From NCBI GenBank assembly GCA_002901265.1, contig PPHI01000095.1, positions 186,001-250,000 of the forward strand: a DNA stretch of 64,000 nt, written 5' to 3'. The notes below the pieces were generated by a model. That model was not told the origin of the DNA, did not search any database, and saw nothing but the letters and a program-made list of their open reading frames with translations. The stretch is from Rhodopirellula baltica. Lineage in GTDB: Bacteria; Planctomycetota; Planctomycetia; Pirellulales; Pirellulaceae. Position numbers and translations under genes: made by a program. Shown here one piece after another: positions 39,954 to 48,683 of this stretch (position 1 is its first letter; each line of letters begins with the position of its first letter).

Positions 39954-42185
39954 ATGAATCGGACGCAATACCGACCGAGCCAGGTTGCCAAACTGAGCAC
40001 CGGAGTTGGCCCAAACGACCGTCTGTCGACTCCGTCGCGAGCGTCCTTTGATTGCCTGCGATTCATGATCGGTTTGATTCTGGCGGGCGTTTATGGTGTG
40101 TCCACGCCGAAAGCGTTTGCCGAGTCCTACACGGCGGACGTTGTTGTTTACGGGGGCACTTCGGCGGCTATTACTGCGGCGGTGCAAGTGAAGCAGATGG
40201 GACGCAGTGTTTTGATCGTTTGTCCTGACCAGCATCTGGGAGGGCTGACGAGTGGTGGTCTCGGATGGACCGACACCGGCAAGAAAGAAGTGATCGGCGG
40301 GCTCTCCCGCGAGTTCTATCACCGTGTGTACCTGAAATACCAACAGGCGGAAAATTGGAATTGGCAATCACGTGAAAGCTATGGCAATCGTGGCCAAGGA
40401 AACGTAGCGATCGACGGCAAAAATCGGACCCAGTGGATCTTCGAACCGCATATCGCCGAACAGGTCTTTGACGAATGGGTGAGCGAATGTGAGATCCCCG
40501 TCTATCGCGATCAATGGTTGGATCGCAAGTCGGGCGTCGAAGTGGTAGGCGGCCGAATCAAGTCCATCCGAATGCTTGGCGGCGACGTGTTTACAGGCAA
40601 GGTGTTTTTGGATGTGACCTATGAAGGTGACTTGATGGCCGCGGCGGGCGTGTCATACCACGTCGGTCGCGAGTCAAGCGAAACCTACGCTGAAAACTGG
40701 GCCGGGATTCAAACCGGTGTCAATCATCACGGTCACCACTTCGCCAACCTGCCCGCGATCAGTCCGTACGTCGTACCAGGGGATCCAGCCAGTGGCGTAT
40801 TGCCACGCGTCAGTGCGGACCCGCCGGGAAAAAAAGGCGATGCAGACGACCGCGTCCAAGCGTACTGTTTCCGAATGTGTCTGACCGATCATCCGGGAAA
40901 CCTGGTGCCATTTGAAGCTCCCAAAGGCTATGACCCAGCCGAGTACGAATTGCTGGCTCGGATCTATGAAGCCGGTTGGCGAGAAACGTTTAACAAGTTC
41001 GACCCCATCCCCAATCGAAAAACGGACACCAACAACCACGGTCCGATGAGCACCGACAACATCGGGTTCAACTACGACTATCCCGAAGCGAGTTATGAAC
41101 GCCGTGCCGAGATCATTCGCGAACACGAGAACTATCAGAAGGGTTGGTTGTACTTTCACGTCAGTGACCCGCGCGTACCCGAGGAAATCCGTGAAGAGAT
41201 GAAGCGTTGGGGGCTGGCGGCTGACGAGTTCGACGATAACGGTCATTGGCCTCATCAAATCTATGTGCGTGAAGCTCGCCGAATGATCGGTCAATTTGTG
41301 ATGACCGAGAACGAATTGCAAAAACGCCGCCCCACCCCGCAATCCGTCGGCATGGGGTCTTATTCGATCGACTCGCACAACACGCAGCGCTACATCACCC
41401 CCGAAGGTCGCGTGCAAAATGAAGGCGACATCGGCGTTTCGACCTACGGGCCCTATGAAATTGCCTACGGCAGTTTGGTTCCCAAAGCGGATGATTGTGA
41501 GAACCTGATTGTGCCGGTTTGCGTTTCCAGTTCACACATCGCGTTTGGTTCCATCCGGATGGAACCTGTCTTCATGATTTTGGGGCAAAGCGCGGCGACG
41601 GCGGCTGTGCTGGCGATCGAGAGTGACTTGTCGGTTCAGGAAGTGCCGTACGACTTGCTGCAGCAGCGATTGCTCGCCGACGGACAAGTGTTGCATTCGG
41701 CAAAGAATGTGTCAGCGGTCGCCGGCCAGAGCAGCAGCGTGTTGTTCCCCAAAGATTTCTCCGGTGTGGTTCTGGATGATAGCCAAGCATCGTTCGTCGG
41801 TACGTGGCGACAGAGTGCGGCGAACCGTCCGCATTTTTTGTCCGGCTACCGGCACGAAGACAACGCGGCCAATGGAAAGTGTTCGGCGATCTTCGAAACC
41901 AAGCTGCCGACCGGTTTCTACGAGATCCAACTTGCCTATCCACCGAACACGAATCGGGCGACCAACGTCCCCGTAAAGATTTCGTCGGCGGGCGGCACGA
42001 CGTCAGTGAAAGTGAATCAACGTTCGAAACCCACCACAGAAAAAGCGTTTACATCGCTGGGTGTGTATCAATTTGATCAACGACAGCCCGCAAAGTTGAC
42101 GATTAGCAACCAGGGGACCGATGGATATGTGATCGTCGACGCTGTTCGATTCGTACCGGCGGACCCACCACCGAGCGATCGGTAA
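39954..42185 (+). CDS. Exported FAD-dependent oxidoreductase with golvesin-like C-terminal domain
   Basis: About 743 residues. After an N-terminal leader with a hydrophobic segment ending KAFAES comes a Rossmann FAD-binding motif, VVVYGGTSAAITAAVQVK, and the FAD-oxidoreductase family signature HLGGLTSGGLGWTD. The catalytic domain extends to about residue 560. The last 140 residues (GFYEIQLAYPPNTNRATNVP and YVIVDAVRFVP) match golvesin/xanthan-lyase-type accessory domains, thought to bind carbohydrate or polymer surfaces. The start is uncertain: ATGs at 39846, 39954 and 40065 are in frame, and the first overlaps tilS. Likely works on extracellular polysaccharide; substrate unknown. Confidence 0.85.
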   Translation: MNRTQYRPSQVAKLSTGVGPNDRLSTPSRASFDCLRFMIGLILAGVYGVSTPKAFAESYTADVVVYGGTSAAITAAVQVKQMGRSVLIVCPDQHLGGLTSGGLGWTDTGKKEVIGGLSREFYHRVYLKYQQAENWNWQSRESYGNRGQGNVAIDGKNRTQWIFEPHIAEQVFDEWVSECEIPVYRDQWLDRKSGVEVVGGRIKSIRMLGGDVFTGKVFLDVTYEGDLMAAAGVSYHVGRESSETYAENWAGIQTGVNHHGHHFANLPAISPYVVPGDPASGVLPRVSADPPGKKGDADDRVQAYCFRMCLTDHPGNLVPFEAPKGYDPAEYELLARIYEAGWRETFNKFDPIPNRKTDTNNHGPMSTDNIGFNYDYPEASYERRAEIIREHENYQKGWLYFHVSDPRVPEEIREEMKRWGLAADEFDDNGHWPHQIYVREARRMIGQFVMTENELQKRRPTPQSVGMGSYSIDSHNTQRYITPEGRVQNEGDIGVSTYGPYEIAYGSLVPKADDCENLIVPVCVSSSHIAFGSIRMEPVFMILGQSAATAAVLAIESDLSVQEVPYDLLQQRLLADGQVLHSAKNVSAVAGQSSSVLFPKDFSGVVLDDSQASFVGTWRQSAANRPHFLSGYRHEDNAANGKCSAIFETKLPTGFYEIQLAYPPNTNRATNVPVKISSAGGTTSVKVNQRSKPTTEKAFTSLGVYQFDQRQPAKLTISNQGTDGYVIVDAVRFVPADPPPSDR

Positions 42186-42244
42186 GGTGCGGCCAGCAAA
42201 CCGATCGACGGAAACAAGTCTCGATCCGCCACGGAGCGCCAACG

Positions 42245-44302
42245 ATGAAACGATTGATTGACGCGATTTCACAAGGCAGCTGTTTGCTGAATGTGAACGC
42301 CACAACGATGGACGAAATCGTTTCGGCCGGGGTGGATTATCTGGTTCAGAGCGGTCGGCTATCAGAGAGCCAACGCCAAGTCGTTGTCGACGGCATTTTG
42401 CAACGCGAACGTCAGTTTCCAACCGCGATCGGTCATGCTTGTGCAATCCCGCACTTTTATGATGACCGGATTAGCGAGCAAGCGTTGGTGTTCCTCCGCC
42501 TCAAACACGCGGTCAACTTGGGGGCACCTGACGGAATTGCCACCCGGTACGTGTTCTTTATGGTTGGTCCGACAACGCACGCGACCGAACATCTCGACAC
42601 CTTGTCGTCAGTCGCACGGATGATGAGCGATAACGTCTGCCACTTTGAATTGACCTATTCAAAGAACGCGCAAGATGTGCTCGATGCGATCAACCGCCAC
42701 CTCACCCGTACGGTACTGGCCAAGCCGGCGAAGCCGCGTGAAGTTTCCGAAGGTCTGCGTTCATCCCCTAAGCCCTTGGCCGGCGTCAAGGCGGACGTGC
42801 TGCGGCGGCTGCGTCACTACAAGTCTGACTTTGTTGACGGGATGCGTGCCAAGAGTATCGCGTCGATCGTGTTCATGTACTTTGCCTGCGTCGCGCCAGC
42901 GGTGACATTTGGCGGTTTGATGGGCAGCGAGACCGATGGTGTGTTGGGTGCCGGGCCGATGTTGTTGTCGACCGCGGTTTGCGGAATTCTGTACGCGTTG
43001 TTCGCCGGCGGCCCGTTGATCATCTTGGGCGGGATCGGTCCGCTGTTGATCTTTACGATCATCTTGTACCAATTGTGCCAGGACTTTGAGTTGTCCGAGC
43101 ATTTCTTGGGAGTGTATGGCTGGGTCGGTTTGTGGACCAGTTTGCTGACGATGCTGTTGGCGATTTCCAACAGCAGTAATCTGATGCGGTATTTCACGCG
43201 GTTCACCGACGAGATCTTTTCCGCGTTGATGTCGATGATTTTCATCTACAAGGCAATCGAAGCCTTGGTCGCGGGATTCCGTTCGGCCAGTGCGGCTGGA
43301 CTTTCCAACGAAAAGCCGTTGTTGGCAATCGTGTTAGCAGTCGGAACGTTTTATATCGCGATGACGCTCGCCGGATTGCGGCGGAGCAAGTACCTGTTCG
43401 GTTGGATGCGTGAGTTCCTTGCCGACTTTGGGCCCTCGATTGCACTGGGCACGATGGTTGGTGTCGCGTGGTGGCTGGGCAGTGCCGCGACGCTCGACAC
43501 CCTGGAGGTCTCGGCGGCTGCGAGTGAACGTGCCGGCTGGGTCGTTGATTTGTGGGGCGTGCCCAATTGGGTGAAGTTCGCGGCGATTGGGCCGGCAATG
43601 TTGGCGGCGGTGCTGGTCTATCTTTCGCAGAATATCACCGCGCGGCTGGTCAACAGTTCGGAGAACAAACTCGTGAAGGGCGAGTCCTATCACTGGGATC
43701 TGATGGTCGTGGGCGCTTTGATCGGAATGTGTTCCTTGTTCGGTTGGCCCTGGATGGTCGCGGCAACCGTTCGATCACTCGCACACGTGCGAGCGCTCTC
43801 GGATACCGAAGAAGTCGTTGGGACGAGAGGCGAGACTCAGGAAAAAATCATCCACGTCCACGAAAACCGTGTCACTGGACTATTCATCCATCTGTTGATC
43901 GGCGGATCGCTGTTGGCGCTTCCGCTGTTGGAGTACGTCCCGATGGCAGCCCTGTACGGTATTTTCTTGTACATGGGCTTTGTCTCGCTGCGCGGCATTC
44001 AATTTGTCGAACGCCTCGGATTGTTGTTGATGGACTCGTCGCTGTATCCGACAAACCACTACACTCGCCGCGTCCCGACACGCACCATCCATTGGTTCAC
44101 GCTGATCCAATTCATTTGTTTGGCGCTCTTATGCGTTGTCAACGTTTTTCCGAGCCAGCCGGTTCGGATTTTGTTCCCGGTGTTTATCGCACTACTGGTG
44201 CCGGTGCGTGCGATCCTGTCGCGTTGTTTCGACAACGAACACCTGGCATTTTTGGATGCCGATGAAGCACCGGACGACGAAGAGTTGCACTGGGTGCTCT
44301 AG
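42245..44302 (+). CDS. PTS EIIA-like domain fused to an SLC4/band 3-type bicarbonate transporter
   Basis: 685 residues. Residues 1-155 are a PTS EIIA type 2 (mannitol/fructose) domain; the active-site histidine is H70 in HACAIPHFYDD. Residues about 190-655 form an integral membrane domain of the HCO3-cotransporter/anion exchanger family, seen in FACVAPAVTFGGLMG, ILYALFAGGPLIILGGIGPL, ALFGWPWMVAAT-like (SLFGWPWMVAATVRSLAHVR) and YVPMAALYGIFLYMGF. It should import bicarbonate or exchange anions across the inner membrane. The EIIA part could sense phosphoryl transfer or serve only as a fold. The cytoplasmic domain of human band 3 is known to resemble EIIA. Its stop abuts a convergent gene with no spacer. 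Confidence 0.88.
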   Translation: MKRLIDAISQGSCLLNVNATTMDEIVSAGVDYLVQSGRLSESQRQVVVDGILQRERQFPTAIGHACAIPHFYDDRISEQALVFLRLKHAVNLGAPDGIATRYVFFMVGPTTHATEHLDTLSSVARMMSDNVCHFELTYSKNAQDVLDAINRHLTRTVLAKPAKPREVSEGLRSSPKPLAGVKADVLRRLRHYKSDFVDGMRAKSIASIVFMYFACVAPAVTFGGLMGSETDGVLGAGPMLLSTAVCGILYALFAGGPLIILGGIGPLLIFTIILYQLCQDFELSEHFLGVYGWVGLWTSLLTMLLAISNSSNLMRYFTRFTDEIFSALMSMIFIYKAIEALVAGFRSASAAGLSNEKPLLAIVLAVGTFYIAMTLAGLRRSKYLFGWMREFLADFGPSIALGTMVGVAWWLGSAATLDTLEVSAAASERAGWVVDLWGVPNWVKFAAIGPAMLAAVLVYLSQNITARLVNSSENKLVKGESYHWDLMVVGALIGMCSLFGWPWMVAATVRSLAHVRALSDTEEVVGTRGETQEKIIHVHENRVTGLFIHLLIGGSLLALPLLEYVPMAALYGIFLYMGFVSLRGIQFVERLGLLLMDSSLYPTNHYTRRVPTRTIHWFTLIQFICLALLCVVNVFPSQPVRILFPVFIALLVPVRAILSRCFDNEHLAFLDADEAPDDEELHWVL

Positions 44303-45289
44303 CTAGCCGGGGATCGCCGCCCGCTGCACCCGATGGTTTTGACTGTCGAGAATATGCATTCGACGTTTTGAATCAACGGCAAGGCTCCACGGATCGTACA
44401 GTTGACCAGGTCCGAGTCCCGGGGAGCCCCAAGTCGCGAGCGAATTGCCTTGCGCGTCAAAGTGCTGAACGCGCGCGTTGCCGTATTCGCAAACCACTGC
44501 GTCGCCGTTTTCAAGGACGAACACGCCGTAGGGATAAAACAGTTCGCCGGGCCCTTTCCCGGAACTGCCCCAGATGTCGATCAGTTCTGGTTGGTCGCCG
44601 GAGAGATCAAAGCGTTGGATTCGGTGGTTTCCCGAGTCGGCGATCCACAGTGTGTCGCCATCAACGTGTAGCCCCTGTGGACGCAGGAACTGTTCCGGTT
44701 CGCGTCCCGTCGAGCCCCATGCGAGTAAAAAAGTTCCGTCCGGGGCGAATTTTTGGATACGGTCAGCGTCGCCGTACTCGCCGATGTAGATGCAGCCCTG
44801 TTGGTCGACCGCGACGTCGGTCAAAAAGGCGAACTCGCCGGGCCCAAAGCCGCTCGTGCCGCCGATTTCCAGTTCGGGGCAACGTTGACCATCTAGAGTG
44901 TATGCAAGCATGCGGTAGTAATGCGTGTCGGCGACGAGCAGCCGATCGTCTTCGGCATTGGTGCCGACTTGGATGGTCATGCCGGTGGGTTTGCCATTCT
45001 CGATCGCGGGGGTACGCCAGTCACGGAGCCATGTCCCGTCGCGGTCGAAGACTTGGATTCGCCCTGTTTTATCGACGATGTACAGATTGTCGTTGCGATC
45101 GATGCAGATCGCCCGAGGCGTAAGGAAACGGCCGTTGCTCTGGCCACGTCGTCCCCAAACGAGTTCGGGTTCGTCGTCGTGGCTGCGTGCGATGCATCCG
45201 CTGAATGCACTCGCGCCGAGTGTGCTGATGCCGGCGCCCAGCAAAGTCGAGAGCGCATTGCGGCGTGAAAGTCTGTGCCGATGTGTCAT
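44303..45289 (-). CDS. NHL-repeat beta-propeller protein with Tat/lipoprotein signal
   Basis: 328 residues. The N-terminus MTHRHRLSRRNALSTLLGAG leads to ASAFSGC, so it looks like a Tat-exported lipoprotein. The remainder is a six-bladed NHL propeller with repeats such as GRFLTPRAICIDRNDNLYIV, PEQFLRPQGLHVDGDTLWIA and GPGQLYDPWSLAVDSKRRMH. Such propellers bind ligands or partner proteins; no enzyme residues are evident. An ATG ten codons upstream (45319) would push the Tat motif inward, so 45289 is preferred. It diverges from the Sua5 fusion gene. Confidence 0.85.
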   Translation of the reverse strand: MTHRHRLSRRNALSTLLGAGISTLGASAFSGCIARSHDDEPELVWGRRGQSNGRFLTPRAICIDRNDNLYIVDKTGRIQVFDRDGTWLRDWRTPAIENGKPTGMTIQVGTNAEDDRLLVADTHYYRMLAYTLDGQRCPELEIGGTSGFGPGEFAFLTDVAVDQQGCIYIGEYGDADRIQKFAPDGTFLLAWGSTGREPEQFLRPQGLHVDGDTLWIADSGNHRIQRFDLSGDQPELIDIWGSSGKGPGELFYPYGVFVLENGDAVVCEYGNARVQHFDAQGNSLATWGSPGLGPGQLYDPWSLAVDSKRRMHILDSQNHRVQRAAIPG

Positions 45290-45516
45290 GTGGGGGATTT
45301 GCGTGGCATCATTGTCCATAGCGGTATTGTAATGGCATCAGCGGATCTGGCGGGGGTGGAGTGCCGATTCGGCGAGGAAGCGACAACTGGTGTCACCAGA
45401 AGCGTCCTTGTCGATTCAAAATTGCAGACTTTACAATGCTGTATTCCCCGACGCGGTCGTGCTGTTGGGAAGAATGTCTACCCGTTCGGTCAGCTTTGTT
45501 TCAATCGTCGGTTTCT

Positions 45517-46701
45517 ATGACCAAAGTTTTCGATCTCCGCCGAACCGACGATCCGCGTGACTTCATCCACCGCACTGTCCAGGCACTGACCGAAGGCCAA
45601 GTGGTGGCGTTGCCGACGGACACGTCGTATGGATTCGCGGCACATGCACTCACTCAGGCGGCGGTGGAAAAGCTTTTCGAGATGCGTGGGCCTTCGACAG
45701 CCCCGTTGGCGATTTCGGTTCGCAGTCGACAGGCCGCAGAAGATTTTTACTGTGAACCTTCGCCGGTGGCTCGACGACTTACACATCGTTGCTGGCCCGG
45801 CCCGCTAACCATCGTCACACCTTGCGATCACCCCCATTCGGCGATCAAACAATTGCCTCCGGGGGTCCAGGATTTGATTTTGGGCGAGCACCACGGGGTC
45901 GGTTTTCGGGTGGTCGACCACCGCATTTTGGAGGCGATTCATCGGTTCATGGCCGCGCCGCTGGTTTTGGCAGGGGCGCATCGTGTCGGTGAGAACGGTC
46001 GATCGGGAAAATCCAACTTTGACGCGCAGGGGGTGCTCGATCAGTTCGGTGGTGAGGTGCCACTGCTGCTCGATGACGGTCAGACTCGTTATGGTGGTGT
46101 ATCGACGGTCGCCCGTGTGATAGGGAGCCGTTGGGAGTTGTTGCGAGAAGGCGTCATTGAACGAGCGGCTATGAATCAATTTGTCAAACCGGTTATCGTA
46201 TTGGTCTGCACGGGAAATACCTGCCGCAGTCCGATGGCGGAAACCTTGATGCGAGAGCAATTGCGAAAGAAACTAGGGCGTGAGGACGCGGTTCGGGTTT
46301 TGTCGGCCGGTGTCGCCGCTTCCAACGGGTCCTGCGCCAGCCCCCAGTCGATTGAGGTCATGGGGGAACGAAGTTTGGATTTGACCGGGCACGCCAGCCA
46401 GCCGCTGGGTGATGAGATCATGAACGTCGCCGATTTGGTGCTCACGATGACGCGAGCTCACCGTGCGGCGATCTTGGCGGCGTGGCCGGAAATGTACGAT
46501 CGCGTCTTCACGTTGCGACATGACGGGGGCGATATTACGGATCCGATTGGGATGCCTGTTGAGACCTATCGACAGTGTGCCGATCAGATGGAAAACGAGT
46601 TGTCGGCATGGCTAGAGAAACTGGGAGACGACTTTTTCCCAACCCCCGCCGACGCCAATGGTTCAACGGAGTCCTCCGATGAGGATCAGGAGTCAGCTTG
46701 A
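45517..46701 (+). CDS. Fusion of Sua5/YrdC domain with arginine-phosphatase-like LMW phosphatase
   Basis: 394 residues from the ATG at 45517. Residues 1-210 are a Sua5/YrdC/YwlC domain (GQVVALPTDTSYGFAAHAL, RCWPGPLTIVTPC, VGFRVVDHRI) that makes threonylcarbamoyl-AMP for the tRNA t6A modification. Residues 225-380 are a low-molecular-weight phosphatase domain with CTGNTCRS (Cys231, Arg237) and the general acid Asp342 in DPIGMP. Thr235 in this loop matches Thr11 of Bacillus YwlE, the residue known to favour phosphoarginine over phosphotyrosine. The following gene is rpiB, whose ATG overlaps this stop (TGATG). The order equals Bacillus ywlC-ywlE-ywlF. Confidence 0.9.
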   Translation: MTKVFDLRRTDDPRDFIHRTVQALTEGQVVALPTDTSYGFAAHALTQAAVEKLFEMRGPSTAPLAISVRSRQAAEDFYCEPSPVARRLTHRCWPGPLTIVTPCDHPHSAIKQLPPGVQDLILGEHHGVGFRVVDHRILEAIHRFMAAPLVLAGAHRVGENGRSGKSNFDAQGVLDQFGGEVPLLLDDGQTRYGGVSTVARVIGSRWELLREGVIERAAMNQFVKPVIVLVCTGNTCRSPMAETLMREQLRKKLGREDAVRVLSAGVAASNGSCASPQSIEVMGERSLDLTGHASQPLGDEIMNVADLVLTMTRAHRAAILAAWPEMYDRVFTLRHDGGDITDPIGMPVETYRQCADQMENELSAWLEKLGDDFFPTPADANGSTESSDEDQESA

Positions 46702-47213
46702 TGCGAATTTCGTTAGGCAGTGATCACCGTGGGGTGCACATCAAGGCACGCTTGATTCAATCCCTCCAAGCAAACTCGTTCGAAGTTATCGACGAGGGGA
46801 CCTTCGATGAAGTCGCGGTGGACTACCCCGACTATGCCGAATGCGTTGCCCGCCGTGTGAGTTGTGGCGAGGCCGAGCGCGGAATCCTGATCTGTGGGAC
46901 CGGCATCGGCATGGCAATCACCGCTAATAAATTCTTGGGCGTCCGCGCCGCGCCGTGCTACGACGAAGTCATGGTCGAAATGAGTCGTCGCCACAACGAC
47001 GTCAATGTTTTGTGCTTGCCCGGCGACTTGATCGGCGAACGGTCCGTCGACGATTTGGTCCTCCGCTGGTTGCAAACCGATTTTGATGGCGGACGTCACT
47101 CCAAACGTCTCGACAAAATCTGCAAGATCGAAACCAAAAATGGCGACCATCTGATCGACCACACCAACGGTAAATCACCTGAGAACGAAGCCGCACAGCG
47201 GACCTCGTCATGA
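46701..47213 (+). CDS. rpiB: RpiB-family sugar-phosphate isomerase (first copy)
   Basis: 170 residues. The family marks are MRISLGSDHRGVHIKARLIQ, the catalytic cysteine in ILICGTGIGMAITANK and RRHNDVNVLCLPGDLIGE with the active-site histidine, then GGRHSKRLDKI. It interconverts ribose 5-phosphate and ribulose 5-phosphate or related sugars. Relative to standard RpiB, the loop before the last helix reads LPGDLIG rather than xGxRxxG, so substrate range may differ. A second paralogue lies at 51 kb. It overlaps its neighbours on both sides (TGATG before, ATGA after). Confidence 0.88.
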   Translation: MRISLGSDHRGVHIKARLIQSLQANSFEVIDEGTFDEVAVDYPDYAECVARRVSCGEAERGILICGTGIGMAITANKFLGVRAAPCYDEVMVEMSRRHNDVNVLCLPGDLIGERSVDDLVLRWLQTDFDGGRHSKRLDKICKIETKNGDHLIDHTNGKSPENEAAQRTSS

Positions 47214-48235
47214 TCTCGGATTGGTCTAGCTTGATCGGCAACCCACACCTGAAGCAGTGGTTTGCCAGCGCGATTTCTCAAGGCCGTTTCGGCGGCAGTT
47301 TGCTGTTTGTCGGACCTGCCGGTGTCGGCAAACGCAGTGTCGCAACGCTGCTCGCACAAACACTGCTTTGCGATCGGCAGCCAGCTTCGGCGATGGAACC
47401 GTGCGGCCGCTGCGAGGCCTGTGTCCAAGTTCGCGCCGAAACACATCCTGACGTGATCCGGGTACGCAAGCCGAAAGACAAGACCACCATACCGGTTGAT
47501 CTTTTGATCGGGGCTCCCGAAGTTCGCATGCAAGAAGGCTTTTGTCGCGACGTGCGGCTGAGTCCCTATTGCGGCAAACGCAAGGTCGCGATTTTGGAAG
47601 ACGCTGACTTCTTGAATGAAGAAGGCGCCAATTGCTTGCTCAAGACTTTGGAAGAACCGCCTGCCGATGCGGTGATCATCCTGATCGGTACCAGCGAACA
47701 AAAACAATTGCCCACGATTCGGTCGCGTTGCCAGATCATCCGCTTTCGGCCGCTATCGAACGAGGACGCGATCCGTTTGATTCGTGACGTTCACCAGTGC
47801 GAAGCGACGGACGAAGCGATTATTGAAGCGGTCGATTTGGCCGCCGGAGACATTGCCGGCGCGCTGCGATTGCTGGACGAGTCGACGTTGCGTTTTCGGT
47901 CTGCCTTGACGGAGGCGCTACGGCAACGCGTCCCCGATCCTGGAACCATTCGACGGATCGTGACAGACCGGATGGAAGAAGCCGGCAAGGATTCTCCCAA
48001 GCGGCGTGCGGCGCTGCGTGATGTGTTTGCGATGTGCATCGGCCATTATCGATCGGTGATGCGAGAACAAGCGAGCCGATCGGAAAGCCGGGCCATCACC
48101 CTGGCAAGGCTGGATCGCAGCGTTCGTGCACTGCGAGAGCTCGACCGGATGGCAAACTTGTCGACGCTGGTTGACTGCTTTGCCGCGGATCTGTCGTCCG
48201 GTTCGACGGGAGACCGTGGTGACATCGGTTCCTGA
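47210..48235 (+). CDS. holB: DNA polymerase III delta' subunit
   Basis: 341 residues. The AAA+ Walker A-like loop GPAGVGKRSVATLLAQ lies near residues 37-52. A four-cysteine zinc module, CDRQPASAMEPCGRCEAC, follows. ILEDADFLNEEGANCLLKTLEEPP and the SRCQIIRF motif (sensor 1/SRC) are typical. The delta' subunit is the stator of the clamp loader that places the sliding clamp on DNA. It starts with ATGA overlap to rpiB and its end overlaps the next gene, so a polycistronic unit is clear. Confidence 0.94.
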   Translation: MISDWSSLIGNPHLKQWFASAISQGRFGGSLLFVGPAGVGKRSVATLLAQTLLCDRQPASAMEPCGRCEACVQVRAETHPDVIRVRKPKDKTTIPVDLLIGAPEVRMQEGFCRDVRLSPYCGKRKVAILEDADFLNEEGANCLLKTLEEPPADAVIILIGTSEQKQLPTIRSRCQIIRFRPLSNEDAIRLIRDVHQCEATDEAIIEAVDLAAGDIAGALRLLDESTLRFRSALTEALRQRVPDPGTIRRIVTDRMEEAGKDSPKRRAALRDVFAMCIGHYRSVMREQASRSESRAITLARLDRSVRALRELDRMANLSTLVDCFAADLSSGSTGDRGDIGS

Positions 48236-48659
48236 TTCGCCAGCGGCAGAGTTACCAGCGGCAGAGTTATCCGTCCAGCTTTGGGCGGGACGCCTGCCAC
48301 GGATCGCTTGGTTCGCCGAGCACTGTTGGTTGGTGATCTGTGACGGCGATCGAACCGAACGCTGGGAAGTTTGGCAGTACCCGGCTTGTGGACCCGTGTA
48401 CTGGGGCCACGTTCATCGCAACATGATGTCACCCTTTGGCTGGATCCGCGATCGGCCAAAATACTTCTTGCACCAGTTCATTGGTGAAGAAGCGATCGGT
48501 CTCGCCGAGCGAATCCGGTCAACACCGACGACGTATCCGTGGTGTGATCGCTATCACTATGTCCCGGGTCCCAATAGCAACACCTACATCCAGTGGTGTT
48601 TGCAAGATCGCTACCGATTGGGCATCCGCGCGATTGGTCGCGGATACGCGAAGTGGTAA
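48216..48659 (+). CDS. DUF3750-family protein
   Basis: About 147 residues from a GTG at 48216 or 48219 just inside the end of holB; an ATG at 48126 would overlap holB by 110 bases and gives an unconserved leader. Family features are VQLWAGRLPRIAWFAEHCW, WEVWQYP and the motif YVPGPNSNTYIQWCL. DUF3750 proteins have no assigned reaction; the His/Asn pattern in GPNSNT hints at a cysteine-peptidase-like fold, but this is not certain. The gene closes the Sua5-rpiB-holB unit and converges with the zinc-ribbon gene. Confidence 0.75.
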   Translation: MVTSVPDSPAAELPAAELSVQLWAGRLPRIAWFAEHCWLVICDGDRTERWEVWQYPACGPVYWGHVHRNMMSPFGWIRDRPKYFLHQFIGEEAIGLAERIRSTPTTYPWCDRYHYVPGPNSNTYIQWCLQDRYRLGIRAIGRGYAKW

Positions 48660-48683
48660 CTCACGCGTAAGCGAGTTTTAGTT

